A DNA stretch of 64,000 nt from Bacteroidota bacterium (GTDB taxonomy: Bacteria; Bacteroidota; Bacteroidia; JACCXN01), in the NCBI GenBank assembly GCA_013696965.1, contig JACCXN010000020.1, positions 62,001 through 126,000 of the forward strand, given 5' to 3'. The position numbers and the translations under genes were made by a program. Position 1 is the stretch's first letter, and the number at the start of each line of letters is the position of its first letter. This document shows positions 54,446 through 63,901 of this stretch, piece by piece. The notes beneath the pieces are model-generated. The model ran no database searches. It saw only the letters and a program-made list of their open reading frames with translations, and was not told the DNA's origin.

Positions 54446-56989
54446 CTACAACTCTCCAAGATTCATACCAATTGTGAAATGAAACTGTCCCTGAGGCTTT
54501 CCGGTAACAGGATTTAATCCTGAATTAGGTGCCTGATCAAAGCCCCAGCCGTAATCAAGACCAAATAAACCGAACATAGGAAGGAATATTCTAACACCCA
54601 CCCCAGCAGATCTTTTCACATCAAAAGGATCAAACTTTTTAAATGTTGTCCATGTATTTCCAGCCTCAGCAAAACCAAGAGCATAAACAGTGGCACTTGG
54701 ATTCAGGGAAATAGGGTATCTTAATTCCATTGTGTATTTGCTAATGATTGTACCCCCGGTTCTAGGGGAAAGGTCTTGTTCTTCATAACCTCTTAATGCG
54801 ATAATCTCCCTTCCATCAAGAGCAAATCCGGTTAATCCACTACCCCCAAGGTAAAATCGTTCAAAAGGAGCAGAACCTATCTGGTCGTTGTAATGACCAA
54901 GGAAACCAAAACCAGCCTTAGTATTCAAAACCAGCTTAGGAGCAAGTTCGGTAAACCAGGATGTTGTAAATTTCCATTTATGGTATTCCGCCCATTTGTA
55001 CCTTTCTTCAGCAGACAGGGTAGAATAGTCAATGGGACCACCAGCTGAATCCCTTGCAAACAATGAGTATGGAGGCGTTAACTGTAATGAAAATGATGTT
55101 TGTGAACCTCTTCTTGGATAAATCGGCTGATCAATGGAATTTCTTTGAAGAACAACTTTAAAACTCAGGTTATTGGATGTTCCGTTACTAAAAATAAATT
55201 GCTGCCAGTTATTCATAGTATAATGCTGATAGGTAAGTTCACGATAAAGGGTGAAAAAATCATCAGGCCACTGGAGGCGACTTCCCAAACCAACTGAAAC
55301 ACCGGAAATGGTAATACCTTGTCTTAAAACGTTAGGTATTTTCTCTCCGTCAGTTTTTATAAAACGTGTCTGACCATTGGATTGTATGGAGTGGTAAGCG
55401 CTAACAGATAATGCATTAGGCTTTCTTCCACCAAGCCAAGGCTCAGTAAATGAAGCATTGTAGGATTGAAACCACAATCCATTGGTTTGCCCTCTTAGGC
55501 TAAGCTTTTGCCCGTCACCAGAGGGAAGTGGTCTCCAGGCATTTTTATTGAAAATATTTCTTGCAGAAAAGTTATTAAAAGAAACACCAAGTGTACCTAC
55601 AACGCGCCCTGCACCCCAGCCTCCTGATAGTTCTATTTGATCAGATGGTTTCTCCTCCACAACATATTCAATATCAACGGTACCTTCTGCAGGATTTGGT
55701 GTTGGATTTACCCCAAGTGATTCCGGATTGAAATACCCCAGCTGAGAGAGTTCTCTTTGTGATCTTATTACATCGGCTCTGCTAAATAACTGTCCTGGCT
55801 TTGTCCTGATTTCACGCATGATAACATGATCATTGGTTTTGGTATTACCAACCACAGTAACTTTATTGATAGTAGCCTGTTTCCCTTCATAAATTCTCAT
55901 TTCAATATCAATGGAATCTCCCTCAACCATCACTTCTACTGGTGTTACAGAGAAAAACAAATAACCATCATCCATATATAGCGAAGTAATATCTCTTCCA
56001 TTTGGATTCATGTACAACCTAGACTCAAGAACGGATTGGTCAAAAATATCTCCTTTTTTTATTCCAAGTATTGCATCAAGGGCCTTATTGCTGTATTTAG
56101 TATTTCCCATCCAAACAATGTTTCTAAAATAGTATTGATTACCCTCGCTGATGGTTAGTTCAATATTTAGTAGTTTATCACTTACCCTGTATACAGTATC
56201 TTTAGTAAATTGAGCATCACGATATCCTTTAGCATTGTATTTAGCAATTACTTTCAATAAATCCTTTTCCAGGTTTTCTTCAAGAAACTTTGAGGTTTTT
56301 AAAATGTTATACCAGCGTTTTTGCTTTGTGTCTTTTAGGTTCCTTCTGATTTTATTATCGGTAAAAGCTTCATTACCATGAATTATAATTTCACCAATTT
56401 TAACTTTGTTGTTTTTTTCCACATCAATTATAAGAATAACATTGTTTTTCAGGGTTGTATCCGTTACCTCCTGAATATTAACTTCTACATTGTAAAAGCC
56501 TTTTTCAACAAAATATTCTTTAACTGTATTCTTTGTTGTTGCTAGCAAATTAGGTGTAACCACATTGCCTTTTATGAGTTTAATTTTTTCTCTTAAATTA
56601 TCCGCTTCCGTTTTTCTTACGCCCTTAAAAGAGAATTTAGAAAGCCGTGGCCTTTCTTCGAGTTCAATTTCAAGAAAAATAATATTGTTTTGAATATTGG
56701 TTGCACTTATTTTAACATCAGAGAAAAGACCTTGCTCCCATAAGGTTTCAATTGCAATTGCTGTTTTTTCACCGGGGATAGATATTTTCTCACCTACTAC
56801 TAATCCTGAAAGTAAAATGAGAACATTTTTATCCAAATGTTCCACTCCCTTAATGGTTATACCACCAATTTCGTATTCTTGAGGGTTTTCGTAATTAATA
56901 TCCTCATAATCCCCTAAAGGCAACTGCGCAAAAGCCCCGGAAACCAGGACAAGGAATAAAAAAATAATAGTAAATATGCTCTTATGCAT
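54446..56989 (-). CDS. bamA: Outer membrane assembly factor BamA
   Basis: An 847-residue Omp85 protein inserting beta-barrels into the outer membrane. Signal peptide ends SGAFAQ. About five POTRA domains cover residues 35-430 (for example YEIGGITIKGVEHLDKNVL and KVKIGEIIIHGNEAFTDNKI). The C-terminal 16-stranded barrel has the conserved LRGY motif (IALRGYEEQDLSPRTGG) and FGLDYGWGFD. It ends LGEL rather than in an aromatic residue, a small departure from the usual beta-signal. uppS is upstream by 26 bp, ompH genes downstream: the standard Bacteroidota order. Confidence 0.95.
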   Translation of the reverse strand: MHKSIFTIIFLFLVLVSGAFAQLPLGDYEDINYENPQEYEIGGITIKGVEHLDKNVLILLSGLVVGEKISIPGEKTAIAIETLWEQGLFSDVKISATNIQNNIIFLEIELEERPRLSKFSFKGVRKTEADNLREKIKLIKGNVVTPNLLATTKNTVKEYFVEKGFYNVEVNIQEVTDTTLKNNVILIIDVEKNNKVKIGEIIIHGNEAFTDNKIRRNLKDTKQKRWYNILKTSKFLEENLEKDLLKVIAKYNAKGYRDAQFTKDTVYRVSDKLLNIELTISEGNQYYFRNIVWMGNTKYSNKALDAILGIKKGDIFDQSVLESRLYMNPNGRDITSLYMDDGYLFFSVTPVEVMVEGDSIDIEMRIYEGKQATINKVTVVGNTKTNDHVIMREIRTKPGQLFSRADVIRSQRELSQLGYFNPESLGVNPTPNPAEGTVDIEYVVEEKPSDQIELSGGWGAGRVVGTLGVSFNNFSARNIFNKNAWRPLPSGDGQKLSLRGQTNGLWFQSYNASFTEPWLGGRKPNALSVSAYHSIQSNGQTRFIKTDGEKIPNVLRQGITISGVSVGLGSRLQWPDDFFTLYRELTYQHYTMNNWQQFIFSNGTSNNLSFKVVLQRNSIDQPIYPRRGSQTSFSLQLTPPYSLFARDSAGGPIDYSTLSAEERYKWAEYHKWKFTTSWFTELAPKLVLNTKAGFGFLGHYNDQIGSAPFERFYLGGSGLTGFALDGREIIALRGYEEQDLSPRTGGTIISKYTMELRYPISLNPSATVYALGFAEAGNTWTTFKKFDPFDVKRSAGVGVRIFLPMFGLFGLDYGWGFDQAPNSGLNPVTGKPQGQFHFTIGMNLGEL

Positions 56990-57014
56990 TTGAAAATTTT
57001 TGTGTAAATTTAAA

Positions 57015-57773
57015 TTAAACTTTTTGTGAATTGCTTTTTATTTGTTCACTTGTTTTACCGAATCTTCTTTCTCGCTTTTGAAAATCAGCAATAGCAAGCA
57101 AAAAATCATTTTTCCTGAAATCTGGCCATAATTTTTGTGTAAAATATAATTCGGAGTAAGATATCTGCCACATTAAAAAATTACTGATCCTTAATTCTCC
57201 GCTTGTTCTAATTAAAAGTTCAGGATCTGGTATTCCTGCAGTACATAGATGTTTATTAATTATATCCTCGCTAATGTCTTCAGGGCTTAATTCTCCTGTT
57301 TGCACCTTGGCAGTGATTTTTTTAACTGCTTGTGTAATTTCCCATCTTGAACTATAACTTAGAGCAAGCACAAGAGTCATTTGAGTATTTGAGGCGGTTT
57401 TTTCCATGGCATCATTCAGTTCTTTAAAACATTTTGAAGGGAGACTACTTAAATCACCTATTGCCATTAACCTTATATTGTTTTTCATTAAAGTAGCCGT
57501 TTCTTTATTAATTGTAGAAATCAGCAACTCCATTAAAGCATTTACTTCAAATTTAGGCCGATTCCAGTTTTCTGTGGAAAAGGCATATAAAGTTAAATAT
57601 TTAACACCAATTTCTGCAGCAGTTTCCACAGTTTCTTTCACAGAGCCAACACCGTTAGAATGGCCAAACATTCTTAATTTTCCTTTTTGTTTGGCCCATC
57701 GTCCATTTCCATCCATGATAATTGCAACATGAACAGGAATATTTTCTTCTCTTGTTTTTTCTTTAAAAGTCAT
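57015..57773 (-). CDS. uppS: Isoprenyl transferase (undecaprenyl diphosphate synthase)
   Basis: A 252-residue cis-prenyltransferase making the C55 lipid carrier for peptidoglycan and surface glycans. IIMDGNGRWAKQKGK contains the Mg-binding Asp, YAFSTENWNRP is conserved, and LLIRTSGELRISNFLMWQIS with SELYFT marks the C-terminal site. Its product would also feed the polyprenyl-phosphate glycosyltransferases in the 28-43 kb region. First of uppS-bamA-ompH-ompH. Confidence 0.95.
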   Translation of the reverse strand: MTFKEKTREENIPVHVAIIMDGNGRWAKQKGKLRMFGHSNGVGSVKETVETAAEIGVKYLTLYAFSTENWNRPKFEVNALMELLISTINKETATLMKNNIRLMAIGDLSSLPSKCFKELNDAMEKTASNTQMTLVLALSYSSRWEITQAVKKITAKVQTGELSPEDISEDIINKHLCTAGIPDPELLIRTSGELRISNFLMWQISYSELYFTQKLWPDFRKNDFLLAIADFQKRERRFGKTSEQIKSNSQKV

Positions 57774-57811
57774 TTCTCAATTTATAGAACTGCCGCAAAA
57801 GTAATTTATTA

Positions 57812-58549
57812 TTATTTGTAAGCAGGACATTTTGCTATTTTAGGTCCAATTTTATATGTTAACATAATTCCAGCCAGGGAATACCAGTCTTTTGTTTTTG
57901 AATTTCCTCTCTGCAAACCCGAATTTGGGTAAGTAGTACTAACATCATCTAAATAATCGGTGGATGTTTTTCGAAAACCCCATTCAATACCTAAACCAAC
58001 ACGATTAGCCAGGGAGATTTTAAGTCCTATTCCAAAAGGAAAAGCAAGTTGGGTTAATGCATATGCACTTTTTCCTGGTGAAGCACCTTGTCCTTCGGTA
58101 GACATTGGCCTTAGATCAACCAATGTATTGTTGATATATGCCTGTGGATTGAATCTAAAAACAGAAATTCCGGCAAAAATGTAAGGTGAAAAAGGATAGT
58201 TAGGATCTCCCAAGTCATAGGGAAGAAAATTAAATTCAATTTGCCCGGAGAGTTCAATAATCTTTGTCCGGAAGTTAAGATTACGTGCTCTTTGAACAGG
58301 ATTATTGCTGTCGCTGTCATAAGCCTCTAGATTTCCATAGACAAGATTTGATTTTAAAGCATACCTTGGATTAAGAAGCTTTCGGTAAATAAGGCCAAAT
58401 GCGGGTTTTGTTCTGTAGAACAACTTATTGGGGTTTAAATCACCCATATAAAATGAACCACCACCAAAAACCCCTAATTCTGATCCTTGTGAAAATCCTG
58501 TTAATACAGTAGCAAAAATAAAAAAAAGCAAGAAACTTAATCTTTTCAT
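57812..58549 (-). CDS. Outer-membrane beta-barrel protein, DUF6089-like
   Basis: A 245-residue protein with a signal peptide (MKRLSFLLFFIFATVLTGFS) and alternating beta strands: SELGVFGGGSFYMGDLNP, YALKSNLVYGNLEAYDSDS, IELSGQIEFNFLPYD, FSPYIFAGISVFRFNPQAY. It matches the DUF6089-type barrel that in Bacteroidota regularly sits between NAD kinase and uppS. It could be a pore or assembly partner of BamA; unknown. It stands 38 bp upstream of uppS. Confidence 0.82.
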   Translation of the reverse strand: MKRLSFLLFFIFATVLTGFSQGSELGVFGGGSFYMGDLNPNKLFYRTKPAFGLIYRKLLNPRYALKSNLVYGNLEAYDSDSNNPVQRARNLNFRTKIIELSGQIEFNFLPYDLGDPNYPFSPYIFAGISVFRFNPQAYINNTLVDLRPMSTEGQGASPGKSAYALTQLAFPFGIGLKISLANRVGLGIEWGFRKTSTDYLDDVSTTYPNSGLQRGNSKTKDWYSLAGIMLTYKIGPKIAKCPAYK

Positions 58550-58665
58550 TAATGGTTTTTAAGTTTAAAAAAACTTAGGCAAAATTAATACCGTAGTAAC
58601 GGAAAAAGGAAAAGTTAATTATATCAGAACAAAAGGGGTGTGAGAACAGCATTAAAACAGGAATA

Positions 58666-59544
58666 TTAATTTCTCAGGTCAAGCCCCCACATGAGCTTAT
58701 TGCGTAGAGTTGTCAAAAAATCATGTCCTGAGAGTCTGATTAAATTAACCTTGAATTTTTCTTCGCTAATGGTAAGTTCTTCGGTAGAATTAACTGTTTC
58801 AGTTCTTGAATCAAGGGCAACAAGATATTTCTTGCTCCTGCCTTCGAATTTCAGGGTAATGGTATTGTTGGCAGGCAACACTATTGGCCGAACATTTAGG
58901 TTATGAGGGGCAATAGGAGTAATAATAAAATTTTCAGAGCCCGGAATAATGATAGGCCCTCCGCAACTTAAAGAATATGCGGTTGATCCTGTAGGGGTGG
59001 AAACTATTAATCCATCGGCCCAATAGGAGTTCAGGTAATTCCCGTTGATATAGGCATGAATGGTCATCATGGAAGCTGAATCTTTTTTATGAATGGTAAG
59101 TTCATTCAGGGCAAAATTCAAATTTCCAAATAAATTGCTTTTTGTTTGCAGTCTTAGCAGGTTTCTTTCATCCAAAGTATACTCTTTGTTTATCAAAGCA
59201 TTAATTGCTGTTTCCGTTTCATTCATGGATACTGTAGATAAAAAACCAAGCCTTCCGGTATTAAAACCAATAACAGGCACTTTTGAATCTCTTATAAAAG
59301 TTACGGTGTCCAACAAAGTTCCATCTCCACCTATACTCAAAATGAAATCAATTTCTGTGGTAATTTGAGTATAATGGTTAAAAGTTGCGTAGTTGGGAAT
59401 ATTCTTTATTTTTTCTTTTAGAAAATCATTGAACTTTTCAAACACAACTAATTCTACTCCTTTTTTTTCGAGTATATTGAAAATAAACTGAATAGCCTGA
59501 TCGTACTTTTCATTGAACTCTCTTCCGTATATGGCAATTCTCAT
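58666..59544 (-). CDS. nadK: NAD kinase
   Basis: A 292-residue kinase phosphorylating NAD to NADP. FILSIGGDGTLLDTVTF contains the GGDG motif with the catalytic Asp; NTGRLGFLSTV, NELTIHKKDSASM and PTGSTAYSLSCGGPII are standard. Length is typical. It ends a minus-strand run from the CBS protein; the BamA-like gene is 9 bp upstream. Confidence 0.95.
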   Translation of the reverse strand: MRIAIYGREFNEKYDQAIQFIFNILEKKGVELVVFEKFNDFLKEKIKNIPNYATFNHYTQITTEIDFILSIGGDGTLLDTVTFIRDSKVPVIGFNTGRLGFLSTVSMNETETAINALINKEYTLDERNLLRLQTKSNLFGNLNFALNELTIHKKDSASMMTIHAYINGNYLNSYWADGLIVSTPTGSTAYSLSCGGPIIIPGSENFIITPIAPHNLNVRPIVLPANNTITLKFEGRSKKYLVALDSRTETVNSTEELTISEEKFKVNLIRLSGHDFLTTLRNKLMWGLDLRN

Positions 59545-59553
59545 CCTGGTAAA

Positions 59554-61011
59554 TTATAATGCAGCAGCAAAATTGATAAAAAAACCTCGTTCTCCCAACT
59601 TATTGAAGGAATATTCTAACCGAAGCACCTGATCGTAATACGTTACCCAATCTAATCCCAGCCCATAACCAAAAAGTGCCTGATTGGAAAGAGGATTGTG
59701 CTGAAAGTACAGTTTGTCCTGCACATAACCAGCATCGGCAAACAAATTAAGGTAAATTGCATAATGAAATGCACTGAATTTTTTACTTTTAATAAAATCA
59801 AAATTTTTAACCACCGGTTTTACGAGCTGATATTTAATGTTAGTTCTTGCCATGGCCCAACTTTGCCCGTCAATTACATAATATTCATAGCCCCTAACCT
59901 GTTCATCATAATAACCCAATCCACGCTGAACATAATAAGGCTGGTTATCGGTAATAGAAAATTTGCTTTTACCTGAGGCTGCAAAATAAAATACATCGCT
60001 TATTTTCCAGAACTTTTTTAAAGCACCGGTAAAAAAAACAACATCTTCGGAACCAGGAAGCATACTGTTTCCAATTTTCACAGCTTCAATATCAAAATAA
60101 TAACCCTTTAAAGCGTAAGGCTTAAAATCTCTTCTATCCCTTTTAAATTTATAGGAAAGGGTAAAAAAGCGCGTTTCTGTAAGATTATCAGTAAAATAAT
60201 CATCTGAGATTATTGTAAGTGAATCATCAATAAAGGCGGCATTGTATTTTAGGTAAACCGAATTGCTGTTATAGATTCGTCCTCTGTAGGTTAGCATTAA
60301 TTTGGCATAAAATTCCTCACGAGCAACACTACCGGGTTCAGAAAAGAATACTCTTTTATTTTCAATAGTTTTATACGCAATTTCGTGGTTTTGAAAATAG
60401 CTTAAGGTCGCCTCCATGCCCAAAGTCTGCTTCTGATTTAAATAGGGAATGCTGTATTGGACTGCATATTGATTGGTATAACCTGTTTGAACCTTAAATC
60501 TGAGGGTTTCTTTCCTTCCCCGGAAATTTCCGCGCTCCACATACAACCCGTAATTTACTCTTTTGAAATCTCTGGTAAGCCACCAGGTATTAAAATTTGT
60601 TTCAGCAAGTTCTACAATTGGAATTGGCCAGGTGTACCATCTCTCAATAAGATCGATCCGAACTTTTAGTAAATCACCATCAATTTCAGGAACAATGGTA
60701 ACGAAATTAAAAAGACCTGTATTTAATAAGTTTTGTCTTGCCCTGATTAAATTAGTACTCAACATTCCCTTTTCAATTGTATCTCCAAGTGAAAAGGGAA
60801 TTTCGCGTAAAACTATTCGTTCACGTGTTATTTTATTTCCAAGAATTATTATTTCTGATACGCTAAGAGAAGACTTGTTTTTTACTGTGTCCAGAAGTTC
60901 AATTCCAGGTGCCTTAATGGAATCGGAATTAATAGAATTTTCTTGTCCGAAAATTGAAGTAAACAGAACTGCAGAAAAAACAAACAGTATAAAAAGCAGC
61001 CTTTGGAGCAC
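59554..61011 (-). CDS. BamA/TamA-like outer-membrane protein with single POTRA
   Basis: A 485-residue Omp85-superfamily candidate. Signal peptide ends TSIFGQ; a POTRA-like domain follows (SVSEIIILGNKITRERIVLR, LLNTGLFNFVTIVPEIDGD). The remainder has the alternation of a barrel with NYGLYVERGNFRGRKETLRF and ends FSFNKL-like strands (LRLEYSFNKLGERGFFINFA). It is shorter than BamA and has only one POTRA, so it could be a patatin-less or TamA-like member. The start is GTG, 2 bp from the CBS gene stop, so the two are coupled. Role unknown. Confidence 0.78.
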   Translation of the reverse strand: MLQRLLFILFVFSAVLFTSIFGQENSINSDSIKAPGIELLDTVKNKSSLSVSEIIILGNKITRERIVLREIPFSLGDTIEKGMLSTNLIRARQNLLNTGLFNFVTIVPEIDGDLLKVRIDLIERWYTWPIPIVELAETNFNTWWLTRDFKRVNYGLYVERGNFRGRKETLRFKVQTGYTNQYAVQYSIPYLNQKQTLGMEATLSYFQNHEIAYKTIENKRVFFSEPGSVAREEFYAKLMLTYRGRIYNSNSVYLKYNAAFIDDSLTIISDDYFTDNLTETRFFTLSYKFKRDRRDFKPYALKGYYFDIEAVKIGNSMLPGSEDVVFFTGALKKFWKISDVFYFAASGKSKFSITDNQPYYVQRGLGYYDEQVRGYEYYVIDGQSWAMARTNIKYQLVKPVVKNFDFIKSKKFSAFHYAIYLNLFADAGYVQDKLYFQHNPLSNQALFGYGLGLDWVTYYDQVLRLEYSFNKLGERGFFINFAAAL

Positions 61012-61013
61012 TT

Positions 61014-61676
61014 TTATACGTTCAGGTAGTTCATAAAAGAATCATAACGGTCTTTCATTTCATCGATAAATTCACTTTGGTGGAAGGAAGCCTGAATTGT
61101 ATAATTATACCTTATAAAGGTTTGCAAAATAGCAGAAAGATCTGTCCGGTTTATTTTCAATGTAACTTCTAACTTATTTGAATCGACAGAAGAAGTAATA
61201 TAACTGCTTAAAATTTTACCATCATTACCCTCTACAATTCTTGCTATTTCGCTAAGGGTAAAATCATTAGGATTCATTTCCAAAACTACAATTCCCCCAG
61301 GATCCTTAATAGCAGACATTTCGGCAAAAGATTTAATTAACTGGTTCATGGAAATGGTCCCCAAAAAACGATTATCCTTATCAAGTACCGGTAACAAAGT
61401 AAGATTTAATTTGTAAATTAATTTAATTACCTCATAAATATGCTCATTTTCATATACAAAAGGTCTTGAAAGTGATAAGTTATGCGTACCAATTGCCTCT
61501 TCTGGGGCATTCATGTCTAAAATATCGGCATCGGAAATCATACCCAAAAAATCAACATTATTGACTATAGGCATGTGAGAAACCTTAAACTCTTCCATCC
61601 ATGTAAGAGCTTTAAGCCCTGTATCGGAGGTTTTAAGCGGTGGAATATCGTGGGTTATTAAGTTTTTAGCAAGCAT
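61014..61676 (-). CDS. CBS-domain protein
   Basis: A 220-residue cytosolic protein with two CBS motifs: ALTWMEEFKVSHMPIVNNVD with FLGMISDADIL in the first half and IYKLNLTLLPVLDKDNRF with LGTISMNQLI in the second. A C-terminal ACT-like part (GGIVVLEMNPNDFTLSEIAR) may bind a ligand. CBS pairs usually sense adenosine nucleotides. Start at the ATG at 61676, one codon inside an open TTG. Divergent from pdxJ; first of the run CBS, BamA-like, nadK. Confidence 0.85.
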   Translation of the reverse strand: MLAKNLITHDIPPLKTSDTGLKALTWMEEFKVSHMPIVNNVDFLGMISDADILDMNAPEEAIGTHNLSLSRPFVYENEHIYEVIKLIYKLNLTLLPVLDKDNRFLGTISMNQLIKSFAEMSAIKDPGGIVVLEMNPNDFTLSEIARIVEGNDGKILSSYITSSVDSNKLEVTLKINRTDLSAILQTFIRYNYTIQASFHQSEFIDEMKDRYDSFMNYLNV

Positions 61677-61761
61677 CAATTAGGGTATAAAATGAAAAGC
61701 CAAGAAACAAGCATTGTTTTTCTTTAAATTATTTTTAACGTTAACAGCATAGTTTATATTA

Positions 61762-61787
61762 CAAAAATACTATTTTTTTTAGCTTTG
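61762..61787. promoter_or_regulatory. Overlapping divergent -7 boxes between the CBS gene and pdxJ
   Basis: Plus strand TAGCTTTG (61780-61787) for pdxJ and minus strand TATTTTTG (61769-61762) for the CBS gene both fit TAnnTTTG. A pdxJ start site near 61793 would leave almost no leader for the ATG at 61796, supporting the ATG at 61805. Confidence 0.45.
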
Positions 61788-61804
61788 CAGAATATATGTA
61801 TATT

Positions 61805-62527
61805 ATGACTAAACTGAGTGTAAATATTAATAAAATAGCGACTTTAAGAAATTCAAGGGGAGGCAATTATCCGAATGTTTTAAAAGTAGCAGTTGATTGC
61901 GAACAATTTGGAGCTCAAGGAATAACTGTTCATCCTCGTCCGGATGAGCGACATATACGATACCAGGATGTACTGGATTTAAAACCCCTGGTAAAAACCG
62001 AATTTAATGTTGAGGGCTATCCTTCAAAAGATTTCATGGATCTTGTATTAAAGGTAAAACCTGTGCAGGTTACCTTGGTTCCTGATCCTCCAGAAGCACT
62101 AACTTCAAATGCTGGTTGGAATACTGTGAAACACAAGGATTTTTTAAAAGAAATAATAAGCGAATTAAAAAACAAGGGAATACGAACTTCCATTTTCATT
62201 GATACTGATTTAAGCAATATAAATAATGCATCACTAACTGGAACCGATCGTATTGAACTGTATACAGAAGCCTATGCCAAGGATTTTGCCAATGATCCTT
62301 CAAAAGCCATTTCACCCTATATTATCGCTGCCAGAAATGCCATTGAAGATGGATTGGGAATAAATGCGGGACATGATTTGAATTTAAAAAACCTTAATTA
62401 TTTCGCAAGTAATATACCTGGTCTTCTTGAAGTATCAATTGGCCATGCACTAATTTGCGATTCCTTATATTTGGGCCTTGAAAACACCATACAATTGTAT
62501 TTAAGGCAGTTAATTGTAAAATCTTAA
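61805..62527 (+). CDS. pdxJ: Pyridoxine 5'-phosphate synthase
   Basis: A 240-residue TIM-barrel enzyme that condenses 1-deoxyxylulose 5-phosphate with 1-amino-3-phosphohydroxyacetone in the deoxyxylulose-dependent vitamin B6 pathway. The N-terminus [20 protein letters not shown] is the family signature and fixes the start at 61805 rather than at the ATG three codons upstream. [10 protein letters not shown] and [11 protein letters not shown] carry the phosphate and substrate ligands. Divergent from the CBS gene. Followed 75 bp later by an esterase-like gene. Confidence 0.95.
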   Translation: MTKLSVNINKIATLRNSRGGNYPNVLKVAVDCEQFGAQGITVHPRPDERHIRYQDVLDLKPLVKTEFNVEGYPSKDFMDLVLKVKPVQVTLVPDPPEALTSNAGWNTVKHKDFLKEIISELKNKGIRTSIFIDTDLSNINNASLTGTDRIELYTEAYAKDFANDPSKAISPYIIAARNAIEDGLGINAGHDLNLKNLNYFASNIPGLLEVSIGHALICDSLYLGLENTIQLYLRQLIVKS

Positions 62528-62602
62528 TTTATAGCAACGCATGCTATTTGAGGTTAATAAAATTAAAGCCAAAGCATTGCTAAACTCCTATACTATTATA
62601 GA

Positions 62603-63385
62603 ATGAAACTAAATTTCAAAAAACTTGGAAGCGGAAAGCCACTAATTATACTTCATGGGCTTTTTGGCTCTTTGGATAACTGGCAAACCATTGGAAAACA
62701 ATTTGCCGAAAAATTTACAGTATATCTTGTTGACCAAAGAAATCACGGGCAATCGCCTCATAATGTTGCATGGGATTACCAGGTAATGGTTGATGATTTG
62801 GATGATTTGATACACGATGAAAATATCCAAAAGCCAATTTTAATCGGACATTCCATGGGAGGAAAAACTGCTATGCTTTATGCGAATCAAAAACCAGAAA
62901 AAATAGCAGGGTTGGTTGTGGTAGACATAGCTCCAAAACAATACGATCCACATCATGAACATATTTTAAAAGCACTCAATGCAGTTGATTTGGATAAAAT
63001 AACAACCCGCAAGGAAGCAGAGGATATCCTTTCAGATTATATTAAGGATTCAGGAACAAAACAATTTTTATTGAAAAGCCTTTATTGGAATGATCTGGAA
63101 AACAAAAAACTTGACTGGAGGTTTAATCGTAAGGTGATAAGCGAAAACATAGCAACAGCAGGACTAGGAATTCAATTCCATAAGCCTTTAACTGGCTTTG
63201 CTGTGTTATTTATTGCTGGAGGAAAATCAGATTATATTACTGAAAAGGATCATGATTTCATAAAAAAGATGTTTCCTGAAGCGGAAATAAAAACGATAGA
63301 AAATGCAGGTCATTGGGTCCATGCAGAGGCTCCTGTTGATTTTTATTCTATTGTGTTTGAATTTATTGAGTCAAGGGTTAAGTAA
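62603..63385 (+). CDS. Alpha/beta-fold hydrolase, YbfF-like esterase
   Basis: A 260-residue hydrolase. The oxyanion segment LIILHGLFGSLDNWQTIG, DQRNHGQSPHN and nucleophile elbow GHSMGGKTAML are clear; the catalytic His is in NAGHWVHAEAP near the C-terminus. It resembles the YbfF-type esterases, active on short acyl or acyl-CoA substrates in vitro. Cytosolic, no signal. Follows pdxJ on the same strand and ends before a hairpin at 63431-63465. Confidence 0.88.
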   Translation: MKLNFKKLGSGKPLIILHGLFGSLDNWQTIGKQFAEKFTVYLVDQRNHGQSPHNVAWDYQVMVDDLDDLIHDENIQKPILIGHSMGGKTAMLYANQKPEKIAGLVVVDIAPKQYDPHHEHILKALNAVDLDKITTRKEAEDILSDYIKDSGTKQFLLKSLYWNDLENKKLDWRFNRKVISENIATAGLGIQFHKPLTGFAVLFIAGGKSDYITEKDHDFIKKMFPEAEIKTIENAGHWVHAEAPVDFYSIVFEFIESRVK

Positions 63386-63430
63386 TTCTTTGTTACTGCT
63401 GTCGGGTTAGATTCCTCGCTACGCTACAAC

Positions 63431-63465
63431 AGAGGACGAACCGATATTTTTTCGGTTTTGTCCTC
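63431..63465 (+). terminator. Hairpin after the esterase gene
   Basis: AGAGGAC-GAACCGA (63431-63444) pairs with TCGGTTTTGTCCTCT (63451-63465) with one bulge around a short T-rich loop. The following TTTA is a weak U tract, so termination strength is uncertain. Confidence 0.55.
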
Positions 63466-63515
63466 TTTTAGCATCTGGCAAATTCTATGAAATAGAGTTA
63501 GTTGCAAGAAAAAAA

Positions 63516-63671
63516 TCATTGACCTTTCTTGGTTAGATATTCACGTTTTTCAGGGAGGTATAAAATACCAGTAGGAAATAGCAGGTTTTGAATGCCTTTT
63601 TTTATACCATATTCTCCATTTTCCCAATATTTAGGCAAGTTTTCAAAAAGAAGAAGCGAATAAGGCAGCAT
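63516..63671 (-). pseudogene. Possible C-terminal remnant of a serine recombinase
   Basis: A 51-codon minus-strand frame whose end, KKGIQNLLFPTGILYLPEKR, resembles the C-terminus of large Bacteroidota serine recombinases (pattern LLFPeGI-Y-...-T+K, recalled not searched). The frame is open further upstream to a stop near a run of eight C/G at 63730-63737. No catalytic domain is present in the window, so it would be a leftover of a mobile element. Confidence 0.35.
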
Positions 63672-63750
63672 AGCAAATAATACTCCCCCAAAAAAAAGGC
63701 ACTCAAAAAGCGTCTTTTTTTTGCTATATCCCCCCCCTGTTTTTTAGGGT

Positions 63751-63774
63751 TTAAATAAACGGACGTTTATTTAA
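63751..63774. promoter_or_regulatory. Perfect 24-bp palindrome, putative operator
   Basis: TTAAATAAACG, a GA spacer and CGTTTATTTAA form 11-bp perfect arms. The ACGGACGT centre and symmetry look like operators of TetR-type regulators, though no such gene is seen. It lies about 130 bp before the ATG at 63902. Confidence 0.5.
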
Positions 63775-63901
63775 TTTACCGTATTTATCAAATATCATAT
63801 GTTAAAAACAGTTATCTTTAAAAAAATTATCAATTTCTTTTGGTCTTACATTTGCCGTTTTAAGGGTATTAATAAAATTATCAGAAGGAGGCTGTTCCTA
63901 A

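Noticed and set aside
60563-61036. 157-residue plus-strand frame opposite the BamA-like gene
   Set aside because: Antisense shadow; the minus strand encodes a signal peptide and POTRA.
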